Origin: Siphonodentalium dalli
Lineage: Eukaryota > Mollusca > Scaphopoda > Gadilida > Siphonodentaliidae
Assembly (NCBI GenBank): GCA_032622095.1
Contig: CP136067.1
Coordinates: 91,566,707 to 91,630,706 of the forward strand
Direction: 5' to 3'
DNA length: 64,000 nucleotides
Shown here: in pieces, positions 22,696 through 34,711 of the stretch
Position numbering within the stretch: position 1 is the first letter of the stretch
Layout: each line of letters begins with the position of its first letter
Notes under the pieces: model-generated
Told to the model about the DNA's origin: nothing
What the model saw: the letters and a program-made list of their open reading frames with translations, nothing else
The model's database searches: none
Made by a program: the position numbers and the translations under genes

Positions 22696-25600
22696 GCTGC
22701 GTCCTGAAAGGACGTGTTAGCGTGGTATAACCATTTAGGGGTCATCTGTCGTTTTGGTTCCAGAGAATTTGAGAAAGTTGCTAGTGAGTCCATGGCTACC
22801 TTGTTCGTGTCTAGGTTGTTCCAAAAAATTGTTGTTGATGGGAGAAACGATTTTTTGTAATAGTCATAGTCAAAACTAGGGACCATAAGCTTGCTAGACT
22901 GTCTAGTGTCACGTTGTGATATATGTCCGTGAGTAGGGGGAACTAGGTTTCTGAGATAGACAGGTGATTGACCTTTCACCATTTTATAAAATAATTTTAG
23001 TTTTTGTTTTTTCCGTCGTGATTTAAGGGTTTCCCAACTTGTTTCTCTAAGAAGAGATACATTACTGACAGACCTAGTCGCGCCTGTCACAATACGAGCT
23101 GCATCGTATTGTATATCTTCGATGTTGTCAGATTCTTGCTGGCTACAACCATCCCAGACAACACAAGAATATTCGAGGATTGACCGTATCATTGTAAAAT
23201 AACATTTTTCGAGAGCTGCTCTGTCGAGATAGAATCGATATTTTCTCAAGAGTGAAATGCGTTTCCATGCGGTTTTCATCACTTGTTCAATATGGGATCC
23301 CCAGCTTCCTGTTTTACTCAAAGTAACTCCAAGATGTTTATGGGTATCTACTTCTTCAATAGGCTGTTGGTTCATGAGCAGCGTTGGGTGAACAAGCTTC
23401 GTACGTTTCCGAGTGCATGTCAATGCTTCTGTTTTTAGAGCATTAAACTTAACAAGCCATTTAGAGGACCACGATTCTAGTCTATTGATATCATGCTGTA
23501 AAATAGTCGCTCCTATGTTTGGGTCGTCGATGACAAGTGTGAGTGAAGTGTCGTCGGCAAAAAGCCGAATGCCACATGCCATATTTTCGACTATGTCATT
23601 GATAAAGACAAGAAATAGTACTGGCCCCAGGATCTATCCTTGGGGAACTCCCGCTGTTATCTTTCTCCATGCATATTGGCCAGAGGTTAAAACAACACGT
23701 TGCTGGCGGTCATATAGATACGATCTGAACCATTGCAGTAAGTTATTGCGGATTCCTATAGAATGAAGTTTAAAGAGTAGGCCTTCGTGCCAAACTTTGT
23801 CGAAAGCTTTGCTGATATCGAAAAATAGTAACCGTACATCGTGTCCCTGTTCTAATGATCTACTAAGATTGTCATATATGCCACATAATTGATACGAAGT
23901 TGAATCGGCCGGCACGAATCCTGACTGATGTTTGGTTAAAATGCTGTTCGACTGGAGGTGAGCCATGAAGTGTTTAGTAATACATTTTTCAAACAACTTA
24001 CTGAGGCAGCTTAGTACTGAGATTGGGCGATAGTTTTCAGGATTACTACGATCTCCTTTCTTGTGTATCGGGACAACGTTTGCTCGTTTCCACTCAGACG
24101 GAAAATATGATTCGCGCAAAAAAACGATTAAAAATCTGTGAGATGGGCGTGCTGAGACTTAGGCAGTTCTTCAGCAGGCGCGGGCTGATTAGATCGGGAC
24201 CAGAAGCCTTATCGGCCGGGCTGAAGTTCTTTCAATGTGTTATAGACTTCTAATTCCGAAATTTCAATGGTTTGCAATATAGTAAGATTGGGGTCATCTT
24301 CGATTATGTCTGGGGTTTTACTGGGTCTATCTATAGAGGCAATGCTACAGAAGTAATTATTAAGCACTGTGGACGAAACAACATTGCCCTGCCAAATCAG
24401 GGGAGGTACATTATCGTTCCTATTTGGTGTGAGGCGTTTGAATGTTTTCCACCACATGCAGTCCGCCGTATTGGGATTTTTCAAAATTTCTTGTACTTTT
24501 AGTAGATGAATACTTTTGGCTGTTCTAACTTCGGATATTACTACGTTACGAGCTTTTCGATATTTAGTCCAAATGGTGGGGGTATTAACTTTTTTTGCTG
24601 TTTGGTGAATTCTTTTTCGTTGTCTAATTCGATACTTAATCCGTGGATTCATCCATTCAGGCTCGTCTCGGCTAAATGGTATTGTTCTATGTGGAATATA
24701 TTTACGCATAAGTTCTGTTATTTTTTCAGTTAATGTACAACAAACATTTTCAATTGCTACATTACGGAAAGTTTTGGCCCATTCCGGTGATTGTATTTGC
24801 TCGTTTATGGTGGTGAAGTTTGCTTGATCACCATAAATAGACAGTGCGTTTGTTATGTTTTTCTTGTCTGGGTGGGTCACATAAAGATATTTTGACGTAG
24901 ACGGGGACATGGTAGCGGATCAAGTTACAGAAAAGGGTTCTAGTGTGCCATTCTCATTTTTAAGACAGTTGTCATTGATAAGAATGACGTCTATGAGCGT
25001 TTCTGAATATTCAGTGAAATTTGTCGAGTCTTTGATAACTTGATCAAGAGTGAACGGGGTACATATAGAGGATACTTTTGTCTTTGCGAGATTGAATTGA
25101 TTTTCATTCAGATCACCACATATCACTATTTTTATGAGATGGATGAGCATTAGCTACATCACTAATATTTACTTCTATGTCTTTCCAGCATTGGGTATTT
25201 GGTGGGCGATAAAATGTACCGACTAACACGTTTGGGCCATTCATTGAGATTTCTATCCATATATTCTCTAAAGTTATTTTCTCTAAGTCCGCTCTTCGTT
25301 TAAATGCAAGGTTATTTTTAACATAAACTATGACACTACCTCCGACTGTGTCGGTTTTTCTATCTTTTCGTTCGGGTTCGTGGAAACCTCTTATGAATAG
25401 GTCATTTTGATCATTTTTTTCTCCTAGCCACGACTCCGTAAAACCACACACATCGAAATTTTGTATCTCTATAGAGAGAACGTCAAGTTTTGGGTTTATG
25501 CTCTGCACATTTAAGTGGGAAATAGATAACTCCGATTCAAAACGAGGCCCAGGATTAGGTAAAATGTTGCCAGATATTATTAACAGCTGTCTGAACCATG

Positions 25601-25706
25601 CTGGTATTCCAGTTATGTTCGTATATCTGGGTGTGTTTATTGGATTTCCAGTTCTATTAAATTTAGCATGGTGCATTGATATGTTAGTATAGTTCACAAT
25701 CGACAT
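22690..25706 (-). pseudogene. LINE A: non-LTR retrotransposon ORF2 (endonuclease + reverse transcriptase), broken
   Basis: About 3 kb of one ORF2 on the minus strand. An AP-type endonuclease comes first (25706 to ~24910: 'ISHLNVQSINPKLD', 'TESWLGE', 'VICGDLNEN'). A linker and the reverse transcriptase follow, with 'VVPIHKKGDRSNPENYRPIS', 'LLFFDISKAFDKVWHEGLL', 'GVPQG' and 'LFADDTSL', i.e. the catalytic FADD. It is dead: in-frame stops near 24917 and directly after GVPQG near 23636, and single-base indels near 25130, 24205 and 24120 (the last in a T run). It is CR1/Jockey-clade by motif order. It joins LINE B at about 22690. Confidence 0.9.
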
Positions 25707-27096
25707 GATAAGTAGTATGCGTACGGCTTTGATTTGGCTTGTGCCTTTAATTACTAGTTTTAAGAAATGGAGAAGTAATTTCGATGAATGCGAGTCAAAG
25801 CGCTCTTTACGTTTCGCATACCGCGCGCGGGAATAGAATGTGCCTACCTCGAGCGGTAGTAGTTATCCAGGATCATGTTGTTGGGAATTATTGACGTTTG
25901 TAAGGCGGAGGGTAGGCTTTCTCATGTATTTGTTAATCCGTTTGAGTGGTGTTGGCTCGGTTACAATTAGGTCATTACTGAACAGGTATAGGTACAGTGA
26001 GTTATAATAAAACAAGTAAATTGAATAAATTAATGTTTATATGGTAGAACACATAATGAGAGAGATGGTGAAAAACTAAATCCTGCATAGCAAGATAACA
26101 GTCTTGAGTTGGAAGATTAACATTGGTATTCGACGTTTGAATTCTAAAGTCTGAGAAAGTCGGGTTTCGCAGTTGCACATATTAAATAATTGGAATAAAT
26201 GACACTTAACAACTTGGGTTTGATTGTCGAATACGTCGAAGAGCTCTTATATTCATTCTTATTGCCGTTACGATGATAGACTGCGAAGCCCGACAACCCT
26301 TTTTCAAAGTGTGAAATTATTATAGTTAGGATTGTATGGCACGTTCACACGCTGGCAGATATTCCCGGAAATATTTATATACATGTATAGGCAATTCGCC
26401 ATATGTAGGACATGTGATATAATATAAGCGACGAGTTCCTTACAAACGATACGCGATCTGCCGTTTACTACATGGCAATTAGATATAATATGTAATTTCT
26501 AAACTTATAGAAATATAATTTTGACCGGAATCATATATACATAGAAAGTATACGATCTCGTGAAGTGATCGGCTCTTGTGATTTCACTCCTTTGAAACAA
26601 GTGCAAGAAGTACAAATTCAGGCATTTATAAATGTATCATTTAAATCTAGAAACAATGATGTCCATATATAAATTTTCATTGATATATCTGATAGTACAT
26701 GCCAGTCAGTTTTGCCAGACGAGTGAACGTTCGCATCCAAGTTGAAGAGCAAACACATTTTTTCGAGATGAACGCTTATGTTCAAGGCGCGATAACTCTA
26801 TGATGTTGTAACAATTTCCAATACTGGGTATATATGAGGGCAGCTTACTCTATCGGATGTTAGTACGGCCTTTGTTTGGATGGGGAGAGAGAAAAATACA
26901 GATGTAGATTATTTGAGGTTGGAAGTCAATTACATAATTTGGTTTGGGGAGTATCGAGGTTGATATATAAGTGCGTGTATGATAGTGAAGTTTACATTTA
27001 CATGTGTAATTATATTGTAGACAAGTGGTTACATTTAAGTAAATCTGGTCTGTCAGATTTTGCGGAGAGGTTATGCTACAAATGCATTTCAAAGTT
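25707..27096. other. intergenic, nothing recognised
   Basis: The first part could include the LINE A 5' UTR, but I see no ORF1 adjoining it. No other gene or repeat recognised. Confidence 0.4.
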
Positions 27097-27191
27097 GTGC
27101 GCTACAATTTTGAGATAGTCATGCTATCCATATAGTAGGTGTTTAACACCTACTATATAGATAACATGACTATCTCAAAATTGTAGCACAC
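27097..27191. mobile_element. 95-bp palindrome
   Basis: The arms 'GCTACAATTTTGAGATAGTC' and inverse meet at 'AGGTGTTTAACACCT'. It is single in the window. A foldback MITE is the likely origin. Confidence 0.6.
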
Positions 27192-27999
27192 AGTTTACTG
27201 TATGGTCTTACGAGAATTTTCATTCATTTTCTAAATTTGAAAGTCTATAGTGCAATACAAGTTCAATCGTGCATGAATTATAGGTACATGCATACATACA
27301 TATTTCAATTCTTTGTGTGTAAGTATGATTCTGAAACTTCTTTCTAGAGTTTGTGTGGGTCTGATATGAATATAATCTGACAGAGAAGTGCCAATCCCCC
27401 AATTTCACCCCTTCATACGAAATGGTGAGACGGAAGGAGCGATTAAGGGATGGCAGTTCTCCTGGTTATAGTCCCATCAGAGACACACTTTAAATTCAAG
27501 TAGACAGTCTGCTAGGACTTTTGAGTTATTATCAATAGAAAATATGTTCCACACGAAATTCACTTGTCGGATGTGACGTACATGTATGCAGTAGTATGCG
27601 TGGTTATAATACATAATAAAATACATAATACTGAAATGTGCCGTCGACTGTTAAAAGTTAAATACTGTTTCTCGCACGAGTTCATACCCATCACTCTACT
27701 GTTGGTGACAGGAGTGACAGAAATAGCCTTCACCCCCAATGTGTATCCCTTCTGGTGAGTCGAAAGTTGAAGGGATACATGAGGGAAGGTTAGTTCTCTT
27801 GGGTGAACTCATGTCAGATTCATTCAATTTCTCAAGGTAGTCTTCATATATATGCATGTCTACTTGTCTTGAATAGTTCCACGCATGGAATTTAAGCATG
27901 TGAAACACTATTTACTATTATTACCACTTTATAGGGCGTTCTCTAGGCCATTGATAATGTTTTTCGGGGCGTTCCAAATAGCGTATTGTTACCAAAACA
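27192..27999. other. intergenic, nothing recognised
   Basis: No gene or repeat recognised. Confidence 0.45.
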
Positions 28000-28000
28000 G

Positions 28001-28056
28001 CGGGCCGCGGGCCGATAATGAGAAGCCTAGTTCATTATCGGCCCGCCGCCCGCAAA
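28001..28056. repeat. short GC-rich inverted repeat
   Basis: 'GCGGGCCGCGGGCCGATAAT' and its near inverse 'ATTATCGGCCCGCCGCCCGC' around an 18-bp loop, in otherwise AT-rich DNA. Confidence 0.6.
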
Positions 28057-28435
28057 CATGATCGCGTTTATTATCGCGCGAGTTACGTCCCTTCAACTTC
28101 CGTTCTGGCGTGTTTATTTCAAGAAAATAATGGGAAGATGTATCAGATTTTCCCGACACTATGGTGGCTTTATGATTGGAATTCACACTATATGATTGAA
28201 TTATTGTACAGAGCGTACGTATGCATTAATAATTTTAGCTGTCAACCTCTCATTGTTTGTTACTCGTCTTCAATGCTGGTTTTTCCCTCTCCTATTTTCG
28301 GGACTCCGTGTCGGCTGACAAGTCAAATGATATTAAATTTAAATGTTCTTGAAAATATTTCTCTCTTAATCTACTTCATTATTCCACTGAATCCTCAAAT
28401 GGGTCAAATGTCCAAAACTGTGGTAATAATAGTAA
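28057..28435. other. intergenic, nothing recognised
   Basis: The 141-codon frame across it has no recognisable domain and low-complexity composition. Confidence 0.4.
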
Positions 28436-28608
28436 TAACATGATTTCATCGGGCATTATGGTTTATTAACGGCCCTCTGAAATGATTAACAGCCCTCGGT
28501 CCTATTAGCGTCCCTCGACTTCGTCTCGGGCCGCTAATAGGCCCTTGGGCTGTTAATCATTCCAGCCGGGCCGTTAATAAACCATAACGCCCTCAAAAAT
28601 CATGTTAT
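28436..28608. mobile_element. 173-bp palindromic MITE
   Basis: The inverted arms 'TAACATGATTT...' contain 'TTATGGTTTATTAACGG', 'GATTAACAGCCC' and 'CCTATTAGCG' with matching inverses, around a 'CGACTTCGTCTCG' centre. Fully non-coding. Confidence 0.65.
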
Positions 28609-28705
28609 TGTTATATTGGCGTACTTGAATTATTAACTAATGGTACGATTGTCAAAAGGGCTTTAAGCGCGAGAGCACAATGTTCGGGTTTGCAAAGTTG
28701 TAAGC

Positions 28706-28706
28706 T

Positions 28707-28737
<31 letters not shown>

Positions 28738-28770
28738 TCATACATATACATATATCTATATATACTTTTT
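28706..28770. repeat. TA/CATA microsatellite
   Basis: Imperfect run of TATATA and CATATA units. Confidence 0.7.
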
Positions 28771-29016
28771 TTTGTATAGAGCCTGACCAAACTTGAATTA
28801 CAACTAACTTTACATAATACAATCACTACGTGGAATGGTGTAATATATATACAGGGCCATATGCCATATGGCATCGTGTATAGTCATATATAATTGAGGC
28901 GGTGGAACATATATACAGAAACAGGGGCATAACATAACACTACGGACTATGGGTTTTATAGCCCAAACGCAGACAGTGCATGTGATCGCACTGCATGCGT
29001 GAGTGTCTAACCCAGG

Positions 29017-29913
29017 TTAATTCCTGCGTCTGGGACTGAAGAGTTGTCTCTGGAATGCATCATATTCGTGGAAACTGTCAATTCTGTGCACCTCCTCGTG
29101 CAGATCCTTGACGAAAATAACACCATTGAATGTCCACGTTGAGTCCACATATTTATCTCTCTTCAGCTTACGGCATGCACCTGCAATGTGCGAACGGTTG
29201 TTGGTCAGATGTTTGTTTATGAACACAGAATTATATTTTCGAGATCCTTTCAATCCTCCCCTCACGCGATATAATGTGTTCCGCTTCTTATAGTGATTAA
29301 ACCTCACTAGAATTGATCTCTGACTTCCACGTTTACCTGAGCGGTGGCATCGTTCTATGTCTTCTGACTCGACCTCGATACCTATGTCGCCTGCCATGTC
29401 CTTGATTATGTCCTCGACGACTTCATCCCGACGTTCCTTTACACCGGTAATGCGTAAGGAATTCCGCATTCCGTATTCTTTCAGGCCATCAAGGTCAGAC
29501 TCTAGCTGATATATGCGTTCGTCCTGGGCCCAGCTATTATCTTCCAGGTTAGCCAACCTCAGTCGCAACTCGGCATTTTGGTACTTCAGCTTCGATACCC
29601 TACCCTGTATCTTGTCATTGGCTTCGATGCAAACGGTCTTGAAAATATTCTTCATGCAGTCCAGAAAATCTTGATCCTGCAGTGCCATTTTAAATTCTCT
29701 GATTAGGTCCGAAGGTTGTGTGAAGATGGGCCGAGGTGTATGGAATTTCCCATCGTTGTCAGTAAATGTACTGTTGTCATATGGCGTGCCAATTTCAAAT
29801 ACCGTTGAGTCAGATACTGAGCTGTGTTCTCTTGGTTTCTTTGTTTCCAATGACTCTAGTATACCGTCGTCAGACCCCCGCGGTCGCTTGTCGTTCTCTT
29901 TGTTGCCCTCCAT
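29017..29913 (-). CDS. LINE ORF1-type protein, intact frame without ORF2
   Basis: An uninterrupted 298-codon frame on the minus strand. Residues 1-95 are polar. Residues about 100-145 form a coiled coil ('KLKYQNAELRLRLANLED...IYQLESDLDGLKEY'). After it comes 'RNSLRITGVKE', the start of an RRM-like fold, then 'EDIERCHRSGKRG' and 'SILVRFNHYKKRNTLY', and a basic C-terminal domain. This order (coiled coil, RRM, CTD) is that of L1/CR1-type ORF1 RNA chaperones, which coat LINE RNA. The reverse transcriptase expected downstream (below 29017) is absent: that stretch holds only spacers and palindromes, and the next RT is LINE A, which begins 3.3 kb away. LINE A may or may not be related. Alternatives are an internal deletion or a retained, co-opted gene. 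Confidence 0.75.
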   Translation of the reverse strand: MEGNKENDKRPRGSDDGILESLETKKPREHSSVSDSTVFEIGTPYDNSTFTDNDGKFHTPRPIFTQPSDLIREFKMALQDQDFLDCMKNIFKTVCIEANDKIQGRVSKLKYQNAELRLRLANLEDNSWAQDERIYQLESDLDGLKEYGMRNSLRITGVKERRDEVVEDIIKDMAGDIGIEVESEDIERCHRSGKRGSQRSILVRFNHYKKRNTLYRVRGGLKGSRKYNSVFINKHLTNNRSHIAGACRKLKRDKYVDSTWTFNGVIFVKDLHEEVHRIDSFHEYDAFQRQLFSPRRRN

Positions 29914-30459
29914 GGATTATTCGCTTCACCGCACCGTAGTATAGTAGTAGTTGTGGAATGTGTAGTGAACACTCGATATGAGTTAATCCACAACAGCTCA
30001 CACCGATTGGGTGAGCAGCGGTTGATCTTTATAATTTATGCAGGAGGTCAAAGGTCAAATTTTGATTTTCCCACACGGATTTGTCTTTGTCAACAGTATA
30101 TAAATTATTTTTGTTTAGAGTCAACAAGATATATTAGTTAGGCGTATACACTCTAAGTACAGTGTCAGTTGGAACAAATGTGGTTTTCAGCTAGATGGCA
30201 TAAGCATAGGGTCATTAAAGTGTAATGTTATTCGATGCACTCACGCCATAGAATTATTAATCCTCAACGAAAATCGGTGAAAAACACATGAACTTCTAAC
30301 AATTGCAGCTGTCCATTATCACTTCAGGATACATAAAACAGTCATGAATCTCCTTGTGGCATCTTCAGGCGGATTTAATCATTTCCAGGCGTTAATCTTC
30401 CAACTAAATAACTGTTTTGATTCGAAAAAATTAGCTATCGTCCATCTTGATCACGTGAT
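29914..30459. other. possible 5' UTR of the ORF1 element, otherwise intergenic
   Basis: Upstream of the ORF1 start on the minus strand. No repeat boundary is visible. Confidence 0.3.
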
Positions 30460-31310
30460 CGTTGGTTGAGGAGCGCCGTTCGGTCCATGAATGGGAAGGA
30501 GAGGGGAACAAAAGTAGATACAAAGACGCCACAGTTTGGTGTCGTTTGGGTCAGGGATGGAGAGAGAGAGGGGGACTAACATTGATATGAATGTTTAGCC
30601 GCCGGTATCCACCAAGTTTTTAGCATTCCAATTTCACAATCTCGATAAATGGTGACATAATTTAAGTCACTTGAACAATTATATTTTCGTAAATGTCATT
30701 TATATGGGGATGGCAATCATGGAATTCATATAGTGAACTAGTAAAACAGATACATATAAGAAATCATTAAAAGTATATGTATCATTATATTTAAGAGATA
30801 CATATATTTTTGCAAAATGAGAGACATTGAACCGTCAGAGGATAGCATGTTAGAATGGAAAAAGAGACGGAAATGTATAGAAGGCCTGTTCAAATTTAGT
30901 GGTCACAATGTGTAGTCAAACACAGTCTCGTCTGAGATAACACAGTCAGTAGAAAAAGACTTTTCAGCATCCTCCAAATACTGGCATCTGGCAAGCCATA
31001 TCTGCCCGATTCAGAGGATTTCTTTCATGTTTTTAGAACAGACTCATAACCTAACACAAACAACATAACATATCACCATATGTCGGGCACATGTAGCTGA
31101 CATATAGCAACATTTCTTTTAAACTGAGAATAATTAGCCAGTATAACACCATGAGGAGCACCTGGAAATTTCTTTAAAACACATGTATCCTCATGGAGAT
31201 ATGACAGCGAGGTGTTCTTAAAATCTTAGTCTAACACACTAGATTGGTGTATGCTTCTCTAAAAACAAAATGATAATCACTCCGACAAGGTGAACCACTA
31301 CTTATAATTC
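30460..31310 (+). repeat. dispersed repeat R, copy 2
   Basis: Collinear with 49400-50350, sharing 'ATATGGGGATGGCAATCATG', 'AATGTATAGAAGGCCTGTTC', 'AATAATTAGCCAGTATA' and 'TCACTCCGACAAGGTGA'-type blocks over ~850 bp. It lacks most of the periodic part found in copies 1 and 3. No ORF conserved between copies. Confidence 0.65.
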
Positions 31311-32141
31311 ATGTACAAGAATGACGTTTTGTGATGCAATTTGGATATACAATTTATGAGAATACGTGTAACACATTAGCAAGAGTATTCTCTATTCGCA
31401 CCAACTTCAGCCGAGTGTTTCACGTCGCTCTAATCTGCCAGATAGCCCTGCTACTTCTTGTTATGCTATCTTAAACAGGCTCACGTTGGGAGCCTTTCTT
31501 ACGCGTCGGGGGGGGGGGGCTACGGTTTGATTAGAAAAGTTTGTCTAAAACCTAATAAAAACAATATATATTAATATCTGTTTTAAATTAATTTTTTTTA
31601 GATTGAGATTTTTTAATATTGTTAATTAAATTTGTTTCAATCAACATTTGGAAAAAAATAACGCCGTTATAACCTCTGCCAGTGACCCAGGGTACTCGGT
31701 CAAGGGGTTTGGTTAAAAATCTGGACAGACGGACAGACATAACCTACTCTTTTATATATATGTCATCACTACTTAGGAACGAACGCATGGACACAATTGT
31801 ATACCGGAACATTTTAGAGAGGGCATGTACATGTATACATGAGAAAATGTGCAAATTCATTTCTTTCGCCGAAGGTGTTGAATCTGGTTTCCTTGTGCTT
31901 TCCGGAACGCATCGGTAAATACACACGCGATGTTCATGCAGTCCACGTCGACAACGAGATGCGAATGTCCTGGGTATGCCAAATAATCAGAGTCTATAAA
32001 CCACCTGCCAAATCAAACACCAATGCTTGCGTGTAGGGTTTACGCACTGACAAACTTCGAAACATTTGAACATGTCGCAGTATAGTTTCATCCGCACGAC
32101 ACATGCATGCATGCATCATCTTGATATGATGATATTACATA
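31311..32141. other. intergenic, nothing recognised
   Basis: Contains a G run (31509-31518) and 'CATGC' repetition (32104-32116). No gene recognised. Confidence 0.45.
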
Positions 32142-32372
32142 TTAACCCTTTCATTAAAGATCCTGTGCCAGTGCATTTTCTTATATATACGAATCTACCA
32201 TAGAGAGCCTCGTATATATAAGAAAATGCACTGACTTATAAGGTCAATGTAAATATTGCTAGGCCAATGCATTCTCTTATATATGCGAGGCTCCCTATGG
32301 GAGACTCGCATAATTATATAAGAGCATGCATGGCACATAAATTTCACGAAGCTCCCGCCAAGGAACGGTTAA
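32142..32372. mobile_element. piggyBac-like MITE, copy F (complete)
   Basis: TTAA at 32142-32145 and 32369-32372. It holds two hairpins (about 32167-32232 and 32260-32331) and has 'TTAACCCTTTCAT' and 'AGCTCCCGCCAAGGAACGG' ends. Confidence 0.75.
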
Positions 32373-33011
32373 TGATATTCTGCCATGCAACATGCATACC
32401 TATTTTGTATATGCATACGTATATAGTTCATGTTTAAAGGGATACTGTGTTGTTGGTTTCTATAGTCTCTGAGTCGTAGAATAAGGTAACCAGATTTCCA
32501 TTATTTGAAAGTCTGTTCAGTACGAAGTAATGTTACGGATGGCAGATTAGTCAGAATGCGAAAATACAAATTGTCGTTGTCGAGTAATTTTTGTACAGTT
32601 TTCAAGCAAATGAATAAAATAAATGTTATATTATATGCATACTAGTCCCATGTACTCATTTAAGTTATTGTATAGTCACTAGTCAGTGAGTGGCTTGAGT
32701 TTACGACCCGTATCATTGTAATTTTGTATACGATCATGTGATCCACGCATTGCCAAATCCACTATCCGTCAATTAACTTGACTACGTCTTGTACATGGAC
32801 ATTTGTAATTTAATTTATATCAAATTATTAGCTTTGATTTTAAGACAACATATTAACCTGAACGTTTACAGAATATATCTTCGACTCAAATTACTTATTG
32901 CTCTATATATTATCGATATTAGATCGTTGTTATTACTGAGAATTTATTGAAAATGGCGTACAGTACCTCTTTAATATGATTGTATGTCCAAACATATTTT
33001 GGCCCAACACA
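32373..33011. other. intergenic, nothing recognised
   Basis: No gene or repeat recognised. Confidence 0.45.
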
Positions 33012-33019
33012 ATTCTAGT

Positions 33020-33376
33020 CAGGGACTTGGCGACAATTTATGGGGTTCAGGGGGTGTGTCACCTCTTAATGTTTAACAATTGGAACGGTCATGCCTGACA
33101 TACCATTAGTTGAACATGTGATGGATGTGTTGTTTTTAGACATACAGTAGCATTCTACTTTTGTTAAATCATTTGGTCTAAAAAGCGCCATCCATTGGAA
33201 ATGTCGAACCGTAAGGGGATCTCAGATTGGAAATGTCCAATAGTTGGAAAGCTTGTGGTACCAGTTGGAGAGTTTCAACACAAGGGGGTCCAAATGGTTT
33301 GGTCTGGTTCAATTAGGTGCAGTTGTAAATGTCAAGGTGGACACCCACCAACGGAGACCCCCTACCCACGTCCCTG
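33020..33376. mobile_element. hAT-like non-autonomous element, second copy, 8-bp target duplication
   Basis: 357 bp between CAGGGACTTGGCG and CCACGTCCCTG. The flanks ATTCTAGT (33012-33019) and ATTCCAGT (33377-33384) agree at 7 of 8 positions. The interior resembles the element at 13577-14297 ('TGGAAATGTC', 'GGTGGACACCC'). Confidence 0.8.
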
Positions 33377-33451
33377 ATTCCAGTATAGCAAAGGAAAAAG
33401 CATTGAATCCCGTTAAGTATTAGGCGAGTGGCTTGAAAGAATACGTGATAT

Positions 33452-33601
33452 ATAGATAGAACGACACACTTGTGTGAACTGGTTAACGTTATTGCACGAG
33501 ATTTTTGTGACTCGATGATAAAACGAGGTTCGAGTTTTACTTCGCGTCATGCCAAGCGAGTGCAATAACGTTAACATGTTCACACAACTGTGTTGTTCTA
33601 T
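33452..33601. mobile_element. 150-bp palindromic MITE
   Basis: The arms 'ATAGATAGAACGACACACTTG' share 'GTTAACGTTATTGCACGAG' with the inverse arm around a ~45-bp centre. No coding capacity. Confidence 0.6.
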
Positions 33602-34608
33602 GTTTATTGCAGACACTGAAGATTGCAGCTTCTAATGTACTAAAAGTTAGGTCGACATTGTTTTGTTTTAAATTGAACAATCGTGTGCTTATATTACTAT
33701 CGAATATGGGTCTTTCTGTTAATTGCGGATTTTATCCGGTGCGTGTTCGCGATTTAGTCGTGAATCAATGTCGATGGGCACATGGGAAACTGTGGTATAT
33801 TGTGTACACCACATCAAGGACATTGTGTCGTAAACGCTAGAAAATGTACCTTGCATTCTAAATAAATATTAGTTATGGGTGACTAAATTTTAGTCAACTC
33901 TTAATTAAACTATAGACCCATTGCGCATGATGAACTACTACAGATAATAATTACGAATAGCTATACTAATTGTAGTCGTATTTTGTTTCTGGTGGACCAA
34001 ATTCCTTTTCGCATAATTGACGACTACGAGTCCGTTTATGAGAAAATGGTGTTGTTCAAACTTCGTGCCACTCTCAGTAAGGTGATATGATAATGTTTAC
34101 TGTGATTAGTTTGCTCTTCGTTAAGTTGTTGTCAGGTCACATTCAGTGGTAAGCTCGATGACAGCATGCAATGCTCGCGAGCTCATGTCTGTTTTCTTGA
34201 TTACGTTACGTTGCGAATTGCGGGTACTACAGGTACGTCACTATAATTTGTGTTTTGCCATATCCGTATTTACGACTACGGTTTTCAACAACACTCACAA
34301 ATTCATCATATATAGTTATAGGTTCGAGATCGTTTCTATTGTCCTAATTGTGTCCTTAAATTGTAATTGCCATAATTTTTATCTCTTAGTGGCAATCAGA
34401 TAATTCGTCGCCATGAAATACGAGTGGGACACACAAATCACTATATGAAACCTGTATAACAGCATAAATTAGTAAAACATAATCACGGTAAACAGAACGA
34501 CATAACCGTACTCTCAGTGGCAAGAAGTTTGCGGAAGGTGTCCATTAACACATGTGTTAAACCCACCTAACTCCAATATACATGTACATGTTCATATACA
34601 TACTAATT
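33602..34608. other. upstream region of the chitinase gene
   Basis: No upstream exon, TATA box or clear promoter could be placed. In the exon-1 frame there is a stop at 34558-34560 and then ATGs at 34582 and 34588, before the one chosen at 34609. Confidence 0.4.
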
Positions 34609-34711
34609 ATGTCCTCCGCAGGTGATTATGTTTCTCGAGCGGCATCTTTCCTGTGCAGTATAACGGTAATCCTCAGTATATACCCACACAAAACAGACTC
34701 TCGTCCTCCAG
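34609..34711 (+). CDS. chitinase exon 1: signal peptide
   Basis: Codes for 34 residues plus one base: an Arg-containing start, a hydrophobic core 'AASFLCSITVILSIY', then 'PHKTDSRPP'. The donor is GTGAGT at 34712. The last base joins exon 2 to make the D of 'PPDGYKRVCYY', which confirms the link over a 3.6-kb intron. In-frame ATGs at 34582 and 34588 would add 7-9 residues and cannot be excluded; an AG at 34620-34621 could alternatively be an acceptor. The start is therefore the least certain part of the gene. Confidence 0.7.

Noticed and set aside
28018-28443. 141-codon ORF
   Set aside because: It begins in an inverted repeat and ends in a palindromic MITE, with no domain.
29720-29944. plus-strand ORFs over the LINE ORF1 gene
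   Set aside because: They are antisense shadows of the 298-codon frame.
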